A stretch of 64,000 bases of DNA from Linum tenue (lineage: Eukaryota; Streptophyta; Magnoliopsida; Malpighiales; Linaceae), in NCBI GenBank assembly GCA_946122785.1, contig CAMGYJ010000008.1, forward strand, positions 12,301,475 to 12,365,474. The letters are read 5' to 3'. Positions 1 to 10,365 of the stretch are shown here, piece after piece. Every line of letters begins with the position of its first letter. Position 1 is the stretch's first letter. The notes under the pieces are model-generated. The model made no database searches and had not been told where the DNA came from. It saw only the letters and a list, made by a program, of their open reading frames with translations. Both the position numbers and the translations under genes were made by a program.

Positions 1-2241
1 AGAGGAAGTAGTCATCCATAGCCTGCCAGACCTCCGGAGTATCCCACTTCATGTCAGGATTATCGGAGCGGACCTTCTTGCGAATGCCGATGAAAGCCCT
101 CTTCTTCACTCCAAGCAGCAGGTTCTGCTGCCACTCACGGAATTCCGCTGATGACAAGTGGGCGTCTACGGCATCCTCACGCTCCTTGATCAGTCTCTTC
201 TTAAATTCCTCCTAAAAAAAAAAAAAAAAAAAAAGGCGTGGTTATGCGCCTAGCTCGAATGAAGGAAGAGCAAGGAAGACACAACAAGAGAACTCACCTT
301 CTGGTGACCCCTAGCGGCAGACATCTTCAACAGCTCCTTCTCCAAGGTATCAATCCGCTTCGCTTGGAATGCTATCTCCTTCTCCTTCTCTTCACGAGCA
401 GAAACACTCTCAGCAGCCAAGGCATCTGAAAGCTGTCGCTTCACCGATGCCAACTCATCCTCCAGACGAGAGTTAACACCTTGGAGGGTGATCTTGTCAG
501 TTTTCAACTGAGAAGCCTGCAGAAAGTTCTGATGGGCACGATCCCGATTCTCCGCACTCTTGTCAGAAAGAGTAATCACATCAAGCATCGCCTAAACAGG
601 AAACAACAACAATTAGTAATGAAGCATGATTTACTAATAATAAAAGGCGTGTGGGAGTATACCTGGAACAAGTGCTGACACGCCGAGCCTGCAGGAGAGG
701 TACCCTCGTCAAGGGGAACCTTAAGGAACTTCTTCAACTCCAAGGCCGAAGTAAAAGCGCTTGGAGCATTAAGAGCAGCGGACGGAGAGATTGGAACAGG
801 CTCCTTCGGCTTTACGGCGCGTCGCGAGCGAGGAGGTGCCAAAATCTCATCAATGCTCCCAAGACTTGGCTTGTTCTTCTTCTTCGGAACAATGGGAGAG
901 TCGGCCGAGGCAGGGCGCTTGCCTGAAGTCTTCCCTGGGAGAGGGTCGCGCGACCCCAAGGAAGGAAGCAATCGAGGAGACGCCTCCTCGACGTCGTCAA
1001 ACGCCTTGCCAGATGAACGGGGCGTTCGCTCGGCAGGGATGCTGGGCGCCTTCTGCGTCCTAGCTCCGGAAGTCCCAGGAATCTTCTTAGTCATCTTCGC
1101 CAGGCTCGAGTAGTCAAAATCTGCAAAAAAAAGAGTTATGCAAATACCATAAGTTGGGAGACAGAATAAAATCATTCGAAAGGAATATACCATGGTCGTA
1201 AAGTTCTCCCAGGGCGCGCGCTCTCTCCCCTTTTCTCCCAAAGTCCACGGGGGGCGCACGAAGAATGTGGTGCTTCTGTTCCCGCTCAGGCTTCGCAAGG
1301 GTAAAACCCCTAGCCCAAGTCTCTTCCGAACCCTCACCCCACAGAGTCGAGAGAGGCGCCGAAGTTGGCGCATGCCAAGTGCCGGGGGTCGGCCTAATGA
1401 AGAAGTAAGAGCAATACCATTTGCTAGGGAGCTTAGGTGATCCCTTGCAAACCCGCCCCTGGTACTTACTATCGCGCTTCACAGCCGACCAACCATGCTT
1501 ACCCCGCTCCAGTGCATATATGCTACGAAAGATAGAGAATGAAGGGATGTAGCCTAAGCGCTTACAGATGAGCCTGAAGGCGCAAGTGTGAAAGATAAGC
1601 GAAGGGGACAGAAAGCTAGGAGGACATCCGACCATCTCCAAAATACCCGACAAGATAGGATCCAATGGGAACTTCAAACCGCACTTTAGATACTCCGAGT
1701 AAACCGCGAACCAACCCTCGGGGCAACTCCCGATGCGAGCATGGCGATCCGGAATCGCATATCCCCAGTCCGTAGGGTAACCTAGGCCGCGGATATAAGT
1801 CATAACACGATGAAGTTGAATGCTGGGCCGCTTGTCAGGACCCAGTAGGCGCGCCGAAGAGGGAGGCGCCTCACCACCCCACATCCCCCGCCATGGTAAA
1901 ATCGTATAACCTGAATCGGTAACCGTCCGAGAAGAAGACGGGCGAGGGTCGGGGTCCGCACTTGACGTATCATCCTCAGTAAGCACCTCCTGGCGGGTGT
2001 ATGATTGATCATCCTCGATGTCACTAGCAATCTCGGCGAGTCTCCACTTGGATCGTCTATACACTGTTTGATCCGCTAAGATTCCCAAACAGCAAATATA
2101 TATGATATTAAGGTTAACGAGATGGAGAAAGCGTAACTTACCCATCTTCCTAACTTTACTTGAGGATGCCTTCTCCTTTCCTTTCTTGGAGGCAGGGGCG
2201 CCACCCATAGACGCAGAAGGTTGAGAATTATTGGAAGCCAT
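1..2241 (-). CDS. Antisense additional ORF of the retroelement (gypsy-type transposon domain, coiled coil), 3' end beyond window
   Basis: Five exons join in open frame: 2142-2241, 1191-2075, 663-1120, 298-591 and 1-211 (continuing past the window start). Every junction has GT-AG signals and matching phase. The start is the ATG at 2241 (MASNNSQPSAS). Exon 2 carries the hallmark of the putative gypsy-type transposon domain: an 'EGWFAVYSEYLKCGLKFPLDP' stretch followed by a Pro/Leu-rich helix and 'FSIFRSIYALERGKHGW'. Exon 3 is basic and Ser/Pro-rich and looks like a nuclear, disordered linker. Exon 4 is a strongly charged coiled coil. The molecular role of such proteins is unknown. No frameshift or stop is seen in 649 codons, unusual for old transposon debris. 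Alternatively it is a host gene derived from a transposon. The exon model is inferred by hand. Confidence 0.6.
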
Positions 2242-2585
2242 GAGTGAGTGGTGAGCAGCGAAGTTAACCCTGGAAGAGAAGCGTGTACAACGCCTAAGCC
2301 GATAACGCGCGGGCAAGAAACCGCTATAGCGACCCGTAACCACTAGTAATGAGGCGCCTAGGGACGCCTTGAATCAGAGTCTGCACCATGAGCAAAAATA
2401 ACTCGACCATAAAGTGGCGAACAAAACCAAGGCGCTTAGCAAAAACCAAAATACTACACCAAAAGCAAGGAGCAAAATCCACCTGGGTTAAAAGGGCAGA
2501 AACACTTCCGAAGCTCGGAGAAGCGGCACCTGCAAAAGCAGAAGAATAATGAAATGAAAGGCGCCTAGCACGTGAACACAAACTT

Positions 2586-2900
2586 CGGCTATTCGAACGG
2601 GAATAATCGGAGGCGCCTACCCACAAATCCCAATCGGAGGCGCCTATCCACAAATCCTAATTGGAGGCGCCTACTCATAAACCCTAATTGGACATAATAA
2701 TCGAAGGGGCTTTCTTACAAACTTCGGCTATTCAAGCGGGAATAATTGGAGGCACCTACCCACAAATCCTAATCGGGGGAAATGGTTGAAGGCACCTACT
2801 CATAAACCCTAATTGGACGTGACAATCGAAAGGGCTTTCTTACAAATCCTAATCGAATCGTCATAAGCAGTAACTGAAGGCGCCTCCTTCCAATTCAAAA
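2586..2900. repeat. Degenerate tandem repeat, unit about 30 bp (GGAGGCGCCTA...ACAAATCCTAAT)
   Basis: Units with a GGCGCC core followed by 'cccacaaatcctaatcgg' or 'ctcataaaccctaattgg' recur with growing divergence from 2609 to about 2900. It lies upstream (minus strand) of the antisense gene and may include its promoter region. Confidence 0.6.
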
Positions 2901-3139
2901 GCATATACCGGAGGCGCCACCATTCAAATCCGAAGAACACGTACCTGATGAACACAGGAGAGCGAGCCAAGCAGGATGTCGCCCGGAAGAGGAGGCGCTT
3001 TCGCGAAGAAGGGCGCCGAGGAAAGCAAGAGGCGCCGGCCAGATAAAGGAGGAAGCGGCGCGGGGCGTGCTATCAAGAGGGTGGAGGCGCCTTTGCGAAG
3101 CAGGCGCCGAAGGGGAAGCAGCGTGGGCACCGAGTCGAA

Positions 3140-3500
3140 GGGGGCAGAGGGGAGCGCGTCTTCCAAGCAAAAGCAGAGCGGCGGTGCGAGGAGCCGGCGA
3201 AGAAGGCAGAGGCGCCTTCCGCCGGAAAGGGAGAGGGAGAGCGGCGGTGCGAGGCGCCGGCGAAGAAGGCAGAGGCGTCCTTCGCCAAAAAGGGAGAGGG
3301 AGAGGAAAAGGAAGGGGGCGGCTGGAAGTGAAAAGAAAAAAGGGGGGAGGCGCCTTTCGCCAAAAAGAGAGAGGGAGAGGAAAAGGAAGGGGGCGGCTGG
3401 AAGTGAAAAGAAAAAAGGGGGAGGCGCCTTCCGCCAGAAAGGGAGAGAGAGGAAAAGGAAGGGGGCGGCTGAAGTGAAAAGAAAAAAGGGGGAGGAGGAA
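3140..3500. repeat. GC/purine-rich tandem repeat, unit about 70-75 bp
   Basis: Three near-identical tandem units (about 3283-3355, 3356-3424, 3425-3490) contain 'gaggcgcc', 'gggagagg' and 'ggaagggggcggctgg' followed by an A-rich run. Shorter related units precede them from about 3170. All six frames show long low-complexity reading frames here; these are by-products of the repeat and are not called as genes. Confidence 0.75.
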
Positions 3501-3910
3501 AACAAGAGGGAAGGCATGTTTATATAAGGGAGAAGAGAGAGGCGCACTGTTTACGAGGTGGGTAACCCAAAATCCACTCCACTCCCCCTAACTCCATCTC
3601 CAAGTCGCCAGTCTCATTCCCGCGCTGGGCTTGGCCCAAAAGCGCAATAAGCAGTCTGTTTAGGGTAGCATCTTTGCCCTCCCCCCCCCTGTTTCTCATA
3701 CCGTGGCACCCCCCGTCTAGGGTTATTTTGTCTTATTTATTTTTTTCATTTATTTATTTATTTATTTTTTCAACTGTTTTTCATTCTTGATCTTATTTTG
3801 TTTTATTTTATTTTTATTTATTTATTTATTTATTTATTTATCTTAGACCTTTTTAGAACATACTTGTTTGCCGATGCCACACTGCTTGTGTCATCACCAA
3901 AAGGGGCAAT

Positions 3911-4360
3911 TGATAGGGTATCATAGTGACTAAGGAATTGATACCATGGCTAATGACATGGAGAAGGGAAGAAGACAAGAGGAAAAAGACAAGGCTGGAG
4001 AACAGGGGACAAGCCCAGGCACCTGACGTCAGCAAGGACAAGGGGCAGGGGGACACCCTCTGCCAAAAGGACTATGAACAGTGTCAGAGAGTCTGAGGCG
4101 CCCGACCAGAGCATTTATGGCTTGGCAGGCGCCCAGACCACTACCTAACTCTCAATTGTGTATAAATAGGAGTTCTCTCCTCATAAATAAGATCATCTAC
4201 TCTTTACTCTATCTTCTCTCTACTTTCCCTCTCTACATACTTCTCCTTTTCTTCTGCTTCGGACGAGGAGGGGCGCCTACCCTTTCAAGGTCATGGCTGA
4301 CACCCCAAACCCCTTGGACCCGAGCGACCCCCAGTCGATCGGGCTCAAACATTTATCTAT
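3911..4360 (+). repeat. 3' LTR of the Ty3/gypsy element
   Basis: It starts with TGATAGGG immediately after the polypurine tract. It has a TATAAATAGG promoter box at 4161-4170 and a pyrimidine-rich leader of the kind seen just after plant LTR TATA boxes. The end is estimated near 4360; no CA terminus could be fixed. Confidence 0.55.
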
Positions 4361-5400
4361 TCAAAACTTATGGATCCAAGTAGGGATGCAAATGAGCCGA
4401 ACGTTATTGTTCAGTTTCATGCATGCTAATAAGAAAGTCGATAAAAATCACGAGCTAAACACTTACTTTGAAATGATATTTTTTTAATATAAAATCGCTA
4501 CATTATAGAACCTTGTTGTTGTTATGAAGGGGTAAAATTTCAATGGGGTGTTATTGCAAATAACCAACTGACCCTTGTAACTACAAAAGAACAAATTTAT
4601 TGGAACAAGAAATAGATTAATGCAGTAAAATATTGTGATTCCACGTAGAATTGTTTTGGTGATTTAGAAGTGTAAAAGTGCAGGTCTTTAAGATTTTAAG
4701 CATATATTTTGACTACACTTGTAAGCAAAAAACATGATTCTATGTAGAAGGGTAACGGTGACCTAGAAATTAATGTAAAAGCGTAAATTTTTAACCTTAA
4801 AGCGTAATTTTGACTACATTGCAAGAGATTGGTCTTTGATCATTCTACCATATTGATCCTTAACTTAAAGGTTACAAAATCAAATATTTGGAGTAGCACC
4901 TAATTAACGCTAAAGTTGAACTTATATCACCCTCTTTAAAACAAATTTCTAACTCAATAATCACTCACCAGTCACCAACCTCCCCCATTCCAAAATGTCA
5001 AACGTAATCTCCCTCTTATGATGATGATGAAATCTAAACAAGTGAACGAGACCGTTTTGACGGTTGCTAAATAAATAAACCAACAGAAAATAATCTAATA
5101 GTATCTTCTTCTAGGTACCGACTTTCTTCATTAGTCGGCTCTGCCAGACAAAGAAAGAAAGAAAAAAAAACGGCCTAATCAAACAGCCCTCTTTCCTGGC
5201 GCCTTCCCGTTCCTTAATAATGACAAAAAATTAAATATCAACCCCCTCATTAATGACTCTCTCTGGACACAGAAACAATCTCTCGCTGGTTAATTAATCA
5301 ATTAATCCTTCCCACCTATATCCACTAATCACCCCCGCGCTTTCTTTTTCTCCAACCCACCACAAGCCGGTCAACTCACGCCACGCGTCACCGCCGCGTT
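4361..5400. other. AT-rich intergenic spacer and promoter region
   Basis: No gene seen. The segment from 5100 to 5400 is the immediate upstream region of the calmodulin-like gene. It becomes more GC-rich toward the TATA box at 5408. Confidence 0.6.
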
Positions 5401-5407
5401 TGGCTCG

Positions 5408-5414
5408 TATAAAT
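5408..5414 (+). promoter_or_regulatory. TATA box (TATAAAT) of the calmodulin-like gene
   Basis: A consensus plant TATA box 124 nt upstream of the chosen ATG at 5532. It predicts a 5' UTR of roughly 90 nt. Confidence 0.7.
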
Positions 5415-5531
5415 CCCCCAACAAACGAGCCCAACCCTTTCACCAGAACTTCCAAACGCAAATTCCAACTCCCGAGAGAGAACTTTATTTCCACACATTT
5501 CGCAAGCGAATCAGATAACTTACTTCAGCAA

Positions 5532-6017
5532 ATGGTGGCGGCAGGGAATGCAATTGACAAGCACGAGCAGTACAAGCGGGTGTTTGCCCACTTCGACGAG
5601 GACGGCGACGGGAAGATATCTGGCTCGGAGCTGCGCCGGTGCGTGGCGGCGATCGGCAGCAACGGCGGAGGAGGAGGAGGGAGAGCAGGGGAGCTAACGG
5701 AGGAGGAGGCGGAGGCGGCGGTGGGGTTTTCTGACTCGGACGGCGACGGGCTGCTGGATTTGGAGGATTTCGTGAGGCTGGTGGAGGCAGGGGAGGAGGA
5801 GGAGCGGGTCAAGGATTTGAAGGAGGCGTTCAAAATGTATGCGGCGGGGGCAGGGGACGGCGGTGGAGTATTGATAACGCCGAGGAGCTTGAAGAGGATG
5901 TTGAGCCGGCTGGGGATGCGGCGGAGCGCGACGGAGTGTGGGGTTATGATCGCCGAGTTCGATCTCGACGGCGACGGGGCGTTGGATTTCGACGAGTTCA
6001 AGGTCATGATGTCGTGA
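5532..6017 (+). CDS. Calmodulin-like EF-hand protein (CML)
   Basis: A single-exon gene of 161 residues. I take the ATG at 5532 as start because the TATA box at 5408 puts the upstream part of the frame in the 5' UTR. EF-hand loop 1 (residues 22-33, DEDGDGKISGSE) and loop 4 (144-155, DLDGDGALDFDE) are canonical. Loop 2 (68-79) has Asp rather than Glu at position 12, which usually lowers calcium affinity or shifts it toward magnesium. The third site is degenerate: a Gly-rich stretch replaces the acidic ligands. A Gly-rich linker lies between hands 1 and 2. Length and intronless structure fit CML31/CML41-type calcium sensors, which are often induced by stress or defence signals. The exact orthologue is not assigned. 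An AATAAA at 6220 could be the polyadenylation signal. Confidence 0.9.
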   Translation: MVAAGNAIDKHEQYKRVFAHFDEDGDGKISGSELRRCVAAIGSNGGGGGGRAGELTEEEAEAAVGFSDSDGDGLLDLEDFVRLVEAGEEEERVKDLKEAFKMYAAGAGDGGGVLITPRSLKRMLSRLGMRRSATECGVMIAEFDLDGDGALDFDEFKVMMS

Positions 6018-6490
6018 CTTCGTCAGTGTGTAAATATGTTGATTTTTTGGGGGGCATTGTGGGTGGAAATAATTATTCTTTGTTCATCTTCTTTGATTGG
6101 GAAGAGACAGATAGATGTATCTAGTGGTTTATATGATTCTTTTTTAGTGTTATTTCTTTCTGTCTCGTTTTAATCATTGAAATATAGATTATATGAGTAT
6201 CTATAATCTTATATTGCTGAATAAACTTTGATTTATTGACAATATTAAGTGACATGAACCTCCAAACACGAGACGATAGAGATCTATCATATTTGAAGAA
6301 GCCAATTCATCCAACTATATCTATCATGCATATGCATTGACCATTACATATCTACAACCAAAATCCTCACCTCATAATTAAGGATTGCCACAAACTAAAG
6401 AAAACACATGATCACTCTCAACTTTCTCCCATCAAATAATCATATCACTAATCACACAAACTCCACACTCCCATTCATGGCCACTATACT
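6018..6490. other. Convergent intergenic region (two 3' UTRs)
   Basis: An AT-rich stretch between the tail-to-tail calmodulin-like (+) and LysM receptor (-) genes. It contains AATAAA at 6220-6225 on the plus strand. No other feature seen. Confidence 0.6.
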
Positions 6491-8464
6491 TTATGTTGCG
6501 GCAGCTTTCACTAGAGGCTTACTAGAGCTCTCACTAAACAACACATTGCTGCTCTCCCCTCCTTCTCCCGTGCTCGATTCCTCGACCAATGCAGAGAGCT
6601 TCTCGACTATATCTCCCGCACTTGGTCGCAAATTCGAGTCTTCGTCGACACATGTTTTCGCCAGATTGGCCAATGCTAGAGCCCCATCGAAAGGGTAGCT
6701 ATCACCCAACACGCCATCGATCCATTCCTTGAACTCAACATCATTCTCCGAAGTCAATACTCTCTTTACGCTCTCACAAAGCTTCACATGCCCTTCCCCC
6801 TTTCCATCTCCTCTTGCTATCGCCGTTTTGCCCGATAAAACCTCAAGCAAAATAACACCGTATGCGAAAATGTCAATACTCGGAGAGATCATACCTTGCT
6901 TCACGTACTCAGGAGCCAGATAATCGTTATCGATCTTATCATCTTCTTCAACGAGTTTCGCCATGGCAAAATTTCCTATCTTCGCGTTGAACTCCTCATC
7001 GAGAAAAATGTTCCTGCTCCTTAACTTCATATGGACATAACAAGGGCTCATGATGTGATGCATGTATTGTAACCCAACGGCCACATCTAAACTTATCTTG
7101 AGCCTCTGATCCCACGTCAAAAAACAGTAACACGACGCGATGAACTGATTTTTCATGGCCAACCCTCCATGGAGCCAATCTTTCAAGGACCCATTTTTGG
7201 CATACTCGAACACTAGGTACGACCAATCCGACCCTTCTTCACTCAAACAAGTCCCCAAGACCTTGAGGATCTTAGGATGATGGTGAGTTGGATTGCTCAA
7301 TATCCCGAACTCGATCTTCGACACGTGTTCCGATTTCAACCGTTTGATCGCCATGTTCTTGCCGTTGAGCCGGCCGTGGTAGACGCTCCCTTGGATGTGA
7401 TTCCCCGAATCGAAATCCTCTGTAGCCCTCTGTATTTCCTCCACCGTGTAGCTCTCCAAAATCGTCCTCTTTTGCCGCGGCGTAGTGGCCTCGACGATCT
7501 GGCTATGGTGATGATTAAGCTCCACGGTGTCGGGCTGCGAGCTCTCGAACGATACTTTCTTGTCGCTCGTCGTGCGGACGCTCAAGCTCAGCTGCTGGAG
7601 CTCCACGTCAGCATCCTTCGATCTCTGTTTTTTCCCTAGCTGGCTCCCCTGTTTCTGGGCTTCCCTCTTCTTGAGCTGCATCAACGCCACGAAGACTCCC
7701 CCTGCAATTGCGATGCACCCGAGAATCACACCGCATATCACGGCCACGTACATTCCCACCTTCCGCCGCATTTTCTTTCGACGGAGCCGGAAATTGGAGA
7801 AGAGAATGTGAGGTTTCCCGGTGACCGGGATCAGAACGGAGGTGAACGGCTGGAGTTTCGCCTGCAACTGGGGATTCGCAGAGACTATAGAATCAGGGGA
7901 AGCGTTGAATTTTATCGAAAGGGTGGAGATGGAATCACCTGGAAGAACAGGGTAAGTGAGAAAGATTCGAGCTTTATCCAATGGCGCTTCAGGGCAACCG
8001 CATCTCAACGAGATCAAGATCCGAGCTTTCTCGCCGAGATTCCATGGCCCCACATTTGGGTTCCTCGCCCTGATTCCATCAATGTTCGTCAGTCCTTCTA
8101 GAGAACCAGCAATGGAGGAAAAGCTGTCGCCTTTGACCGTCGTTTTCACGAGTTCAGCTTCGAAACCGCCTTTAGAGCACTTGCAGGTCAATGGGATGAG
8201 CAAAGACTGGTCCTTTTTGAAATACTCTGTTTTGGGAGGGAGCTCATTCGCTTCGGAAATGGCGACACGGTTGAGATTGAGGAAGAGGGTTAAGTTCGAG
8301 AGAGAAGAGAAGAATGGATTTGTGTGAAGAACAGCAAATGTCTCACATGAAGAAGAAGAAGAATTGCAGGTCTTGAGATTGGGAGATGTTTGAGGAAGGA
8401 TTGCTATTACAAGGGAAGAGAAGAGGAAGGGGAAACAGGACAAAAGAAGGGCTGCAGTTACCAT
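6491..8464 (-). CDS. LysM-domain receptor-like pseudokinase (LYK4/LYK5/LYR type)
   Basis: A single exon of 657 residues, close to family length, and intronless like Arabidopsis LYK4 and LYK5. It has a signal peptide (about 1-23), an ectodomain with the paired-Cys spacers of LysM proteins (C94-x-C96, C155-x-C157) around three LysM modules (about 40-210), one transmembrane helix (about 237-264), a juxtamembrane segment, and a kinase-like domain (about 345-630). Beta3 Lys374 (AIKRLK) is kept. The Gly-rich loop is missing, the catalytic HRD motif reads HMK (478-480), and DFG reads NFA (498-500), so it should be catalytically inactive. Members of this group bind chitin or lipo-chitooligosaccharide at the plasma membrane and signal through an active partner kinase such as CERK1. 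A pseudokinase co-receptor role is inferred from that. LYR/NFR5-type assignment is the alternative. Confidence 0.92.
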   Translation of the reverse strand: MVTAALLLSCFPFLFSSLVIAILPQTSPNLKTCNSSSSSCETFAVLHTNPFFSSLSNLTLFLNLNRVAISEANELPPKTEYFKKDQSLLIPLTCKCSKGGFEAELVKTTVKGDSFSSIAGSLEGLTNIDGIRARNPNVGPWNLGEKARILISLRCGCPEAPLDKARIFLTYPVLPGDSISTLSIKFNASPDSIVSANPQLQAKLQPFTSVLIPVTGKPHILFSNFRLRRKKMRRKVGMYVAVICGVILGCIAIAGGVFVALMQLKKREAQKQGSQLGKKQRSKDADVELQQLSLSVRTTSDKKVSFESSQPDTVELNHHHSQIVEATTPRQKRTILESYTVEEIQRATEDFDSGNHIQGSVYHGRLNGKNMAIKRLKSEHVSKIEFGILSNPTHHHPKILKVLGTCLSEEGSDWSYLVFEYAKNGSLKDWLHGGLAMKNQFIASCYCFLTWDQRLKISLDVAVGLQYMHHIMSPCYVHMKLRSRNIFLDEEFNAKIGNFAMAKLVEEDDKIDNDYLAPEYVKQGMISPSIDIFAYGVILLEVLSGKTAIARGDGKGEGHVKLCESVKRVLTSENDVEFKEWIDGVLGDSYPFDGALALANLAKTCVDEDSNLRPSAGDIVEKLSALVEESSTGEGGESSNVLFSESSSKPLVKAAAT

Positions 8465-8759
8465 AACTTGAATTTTTTATAAATGGGTCTCAGACTTCTT
8501 TTAATATTATGCTGGAAAAGAGGCTACTGCTGGCTGGCTAGTGCTAAGTGGTAACCCTAATTTGCTTTCTTTAAGACTACTTTGGATTGGTTTTTTGGGT
8601 GAGAGGGGTTTTTGGATCTGTAGTTCTGTACAAACTAACAAAAGATGGTGGTGTAGAGGTGGAAGTGGAATGCAAAAGCTTTTGTTTATAGAACAGAGGT
8701 ATTGGGGATGGGAAAGGGGAGGTTTTGGAATGGGGGATTTTATGGGAGCGTGGTGGGAT

Positions 8760-8769
8760 TTATATATAG
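8760..8769 (-). promoter_or_regulatory. Candidate TATA box of the LysM receptor gene
   Basis: TATATATAAA on the minus strand about 300 nt upstream of the ATG. A closer TATAAA at about 8480 is only some 15 nt from the ATG and too near to be used. Confidence 0.45.
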
Positions 8770-8779
8770 GTGTTTGATG

Positions 8780-9210
8780 GGAAGGACAAGGGAGGCAAGT
8801 TACAGAAAAGGTACAACATTGGAAGTTATGATTTTGAATGGTGTGTTATTGACTATTGAGAAGAGTACACAAATATGTTGTAAATGGTGTGAAATTCTGT
8901 TGTGGGGAAGATTATTTAGTTGAATAATGAGTTTCGTAGTTAGAGAGGTGCACTTTAACGATAGTCAAAAAATAGATGTATTGAACAAGGAGTTATCCAA
9001 ATTTATAAAAAGAGGACCACGATTTTTATGTGTAGATGAATGTGCAGATCACAGTGGACAACAGAATGCATAACATCTGATGGGTTAGTTTTATTATTTA
9101 ATTGGTTCATTATTTTAAGTGCATGTGTAAATGATGTATTTGAAATACAATAAGTTCATGCGAGATTACGAATTTATGTTGATTTTTGCCCCTATGTGAA
9201 TGAGGAATTT
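8780..9210. other. Intergenic, nothing recognised
   Basis: AT-rich spacer upstream of the LysM receptor gene. No coding or structural signal seen. Confidence 0.5.
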
Positions 9211-9212
9211 TA

Positions 9213-9498
9213 CAATGCTATATAGCATTGGTGCTATATGTTTTTACCTTTATGATACAACTTGAAATTGTACCCGTAATGTTATGGTACAACTTCATAT
9301 TGTACCTATACTTTTTGTACAAATTCTTTTATGGTACAACTTAAACGTGTACATTATGTTATGGTACAACTTCAAGTTGTAAAGTTGTACCATAACATAA
9401 TAATACAAATTCCTTTATGGTACAATCTAAACTTGTACATTTAATATTATGGTACAACTTCAAGTTGTACATTAAAGCACCAATACTATATAGCATAG
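9213..9498. repeat. MITE with TA target duplication and internal GTACAACTT palindromes
   Basis: Terminal inverted repeats of about 22 bp (left CAATGCTATATAGCATTGG, right end complementary to CTATGCTATATAGTATTGG) are flanked by TA dinucleotides at 9211-9212 and 9499-9500. The interior is built of repeated 'atggtacaactt...aagttgtac' units that fold back on each other. No coding capacity. The TIR does not match Stowaway, so the superfamily is left open. Confidence 0.75.
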
Positions 9499-10007
9499 TA
9501 GAAGTGCTCCTATGTGAATAACTCGTATCAATTGATTATTATTTTATTTGTGATGGCTCCTTAGTCTCTCATAACTTGTTCGATAAGAGTAAAGTTATGT
9601 GAATCATTTATGAGAGCATGCCTCACTCAATAGATTGTTGATTGAAAGCAACCAGACTTGATATCAATTGCAAACTTTTACTAAGTGGTCATTATACCTC
9701 AAAGTGTGCTTATCTATCTAAGTTGGTATCGATTACAAATTTAATACGAGTCCATCACCATCATGTGTATGTGTAAGAGTGAAACATCATGGTCATGTGG
9801 CCTAGTAAACTCGTAATTATCCCAAACAATAAAAAAAAAAACAGAACTTGGTACTTATATGGATCCTTTGGATGAATGATTATAATAATGAATACGTAGC
9901 TAAATTTCATGCAAAATGATGAAAGTAGAAATTTTTTATCGTTTAATTACTCATTATAAAGTCGACAACTCGTACCAACAAAAAATAAAAGTTGTTAGGA
10001 AAACTAA

Positions 10008-10365
10008 GGTTTCGTTTGCTTGTGGGATTTTAATGATGTATTTGGCACCCAAATACAAAGCATTACGTGTTTGATCTAAAAACATTGTTTGCTGAGCTAT
10101 ACAAATCCGTGAAGCCCACTGATTTGGACATTTTTTAGCCCCAAATCCATGGACCCCACGTATTTGCAAATACCACATTTCATTTGGTATTTGGTCATTG
10201 AAGGTAAGGATTTGAGGTCGATGGTACAAAAATCTTTAAATCCATGATCAAAATCAACTAAACAAATAATGTTATCTTTCAAATACAAAATAAAATAAAT
10301 CCATCATAAATTCAACGATTTCCAAAACTAAAACCGTTCATATTTCCAACAAACAAACGAGCACA
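10008..10365. repeat. MITE-like non-autonomous DNA transposon
   Basis: The left end 'tcgtttgcttgtggg' and right end 'ccaacaaacaaacga' are imperfect inverted repeats around about 340 bp of non-coding, internally palindromic sequence rich in 'aaatacaaa' and 'ggatttg'. A target duplication was not resolved. Confidence 0.45.

Larger units (their letters stand above)
1..4360 (+). mobile_element. Ty3/gypsy LTR retrotransposon, 3' part (probably Tat lineage)
   Basis: A plus-strand polypurine tract (about 3899-3908) is followed by TG at 3911 and an LTR-like segment with a TATAAATAGG box at 4161. This marks the 3' end of an element whose gag-pol would lie left of the window. Between the window start and the LTR are a spliced antisense gene (1-2241) and GC-rich tandem repeats. 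Additional ORFs in sense or antisense position are known in plant Tat-lineage Ty3/gypsy elements, hence the lineage guess. The right boundary near 4350-4380 is uncertain because the second LTR and the target duplication cannot be seen. Confidence 0.65.

Noticed and set aside
2895..3547. Long overlapping reading frames on both strands in the GC-rich repeat
   Set aside because: All are low-complexity translations of one tandem repeat, open in several frames at once; no independent gene signal.
5525..6007. Antisense frame across the calmodulin-like gene
   Set aside because: Shadow of the GC-rich EF-hand codons; Ser/Pro-rich composition only.
9200..9500. Regular GTACAACTT repeats considered as a CRISPR-like array
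   Set aside because: Plant nuclear context, irregular spacing, inverted copies and TIRs indicate a MITE.
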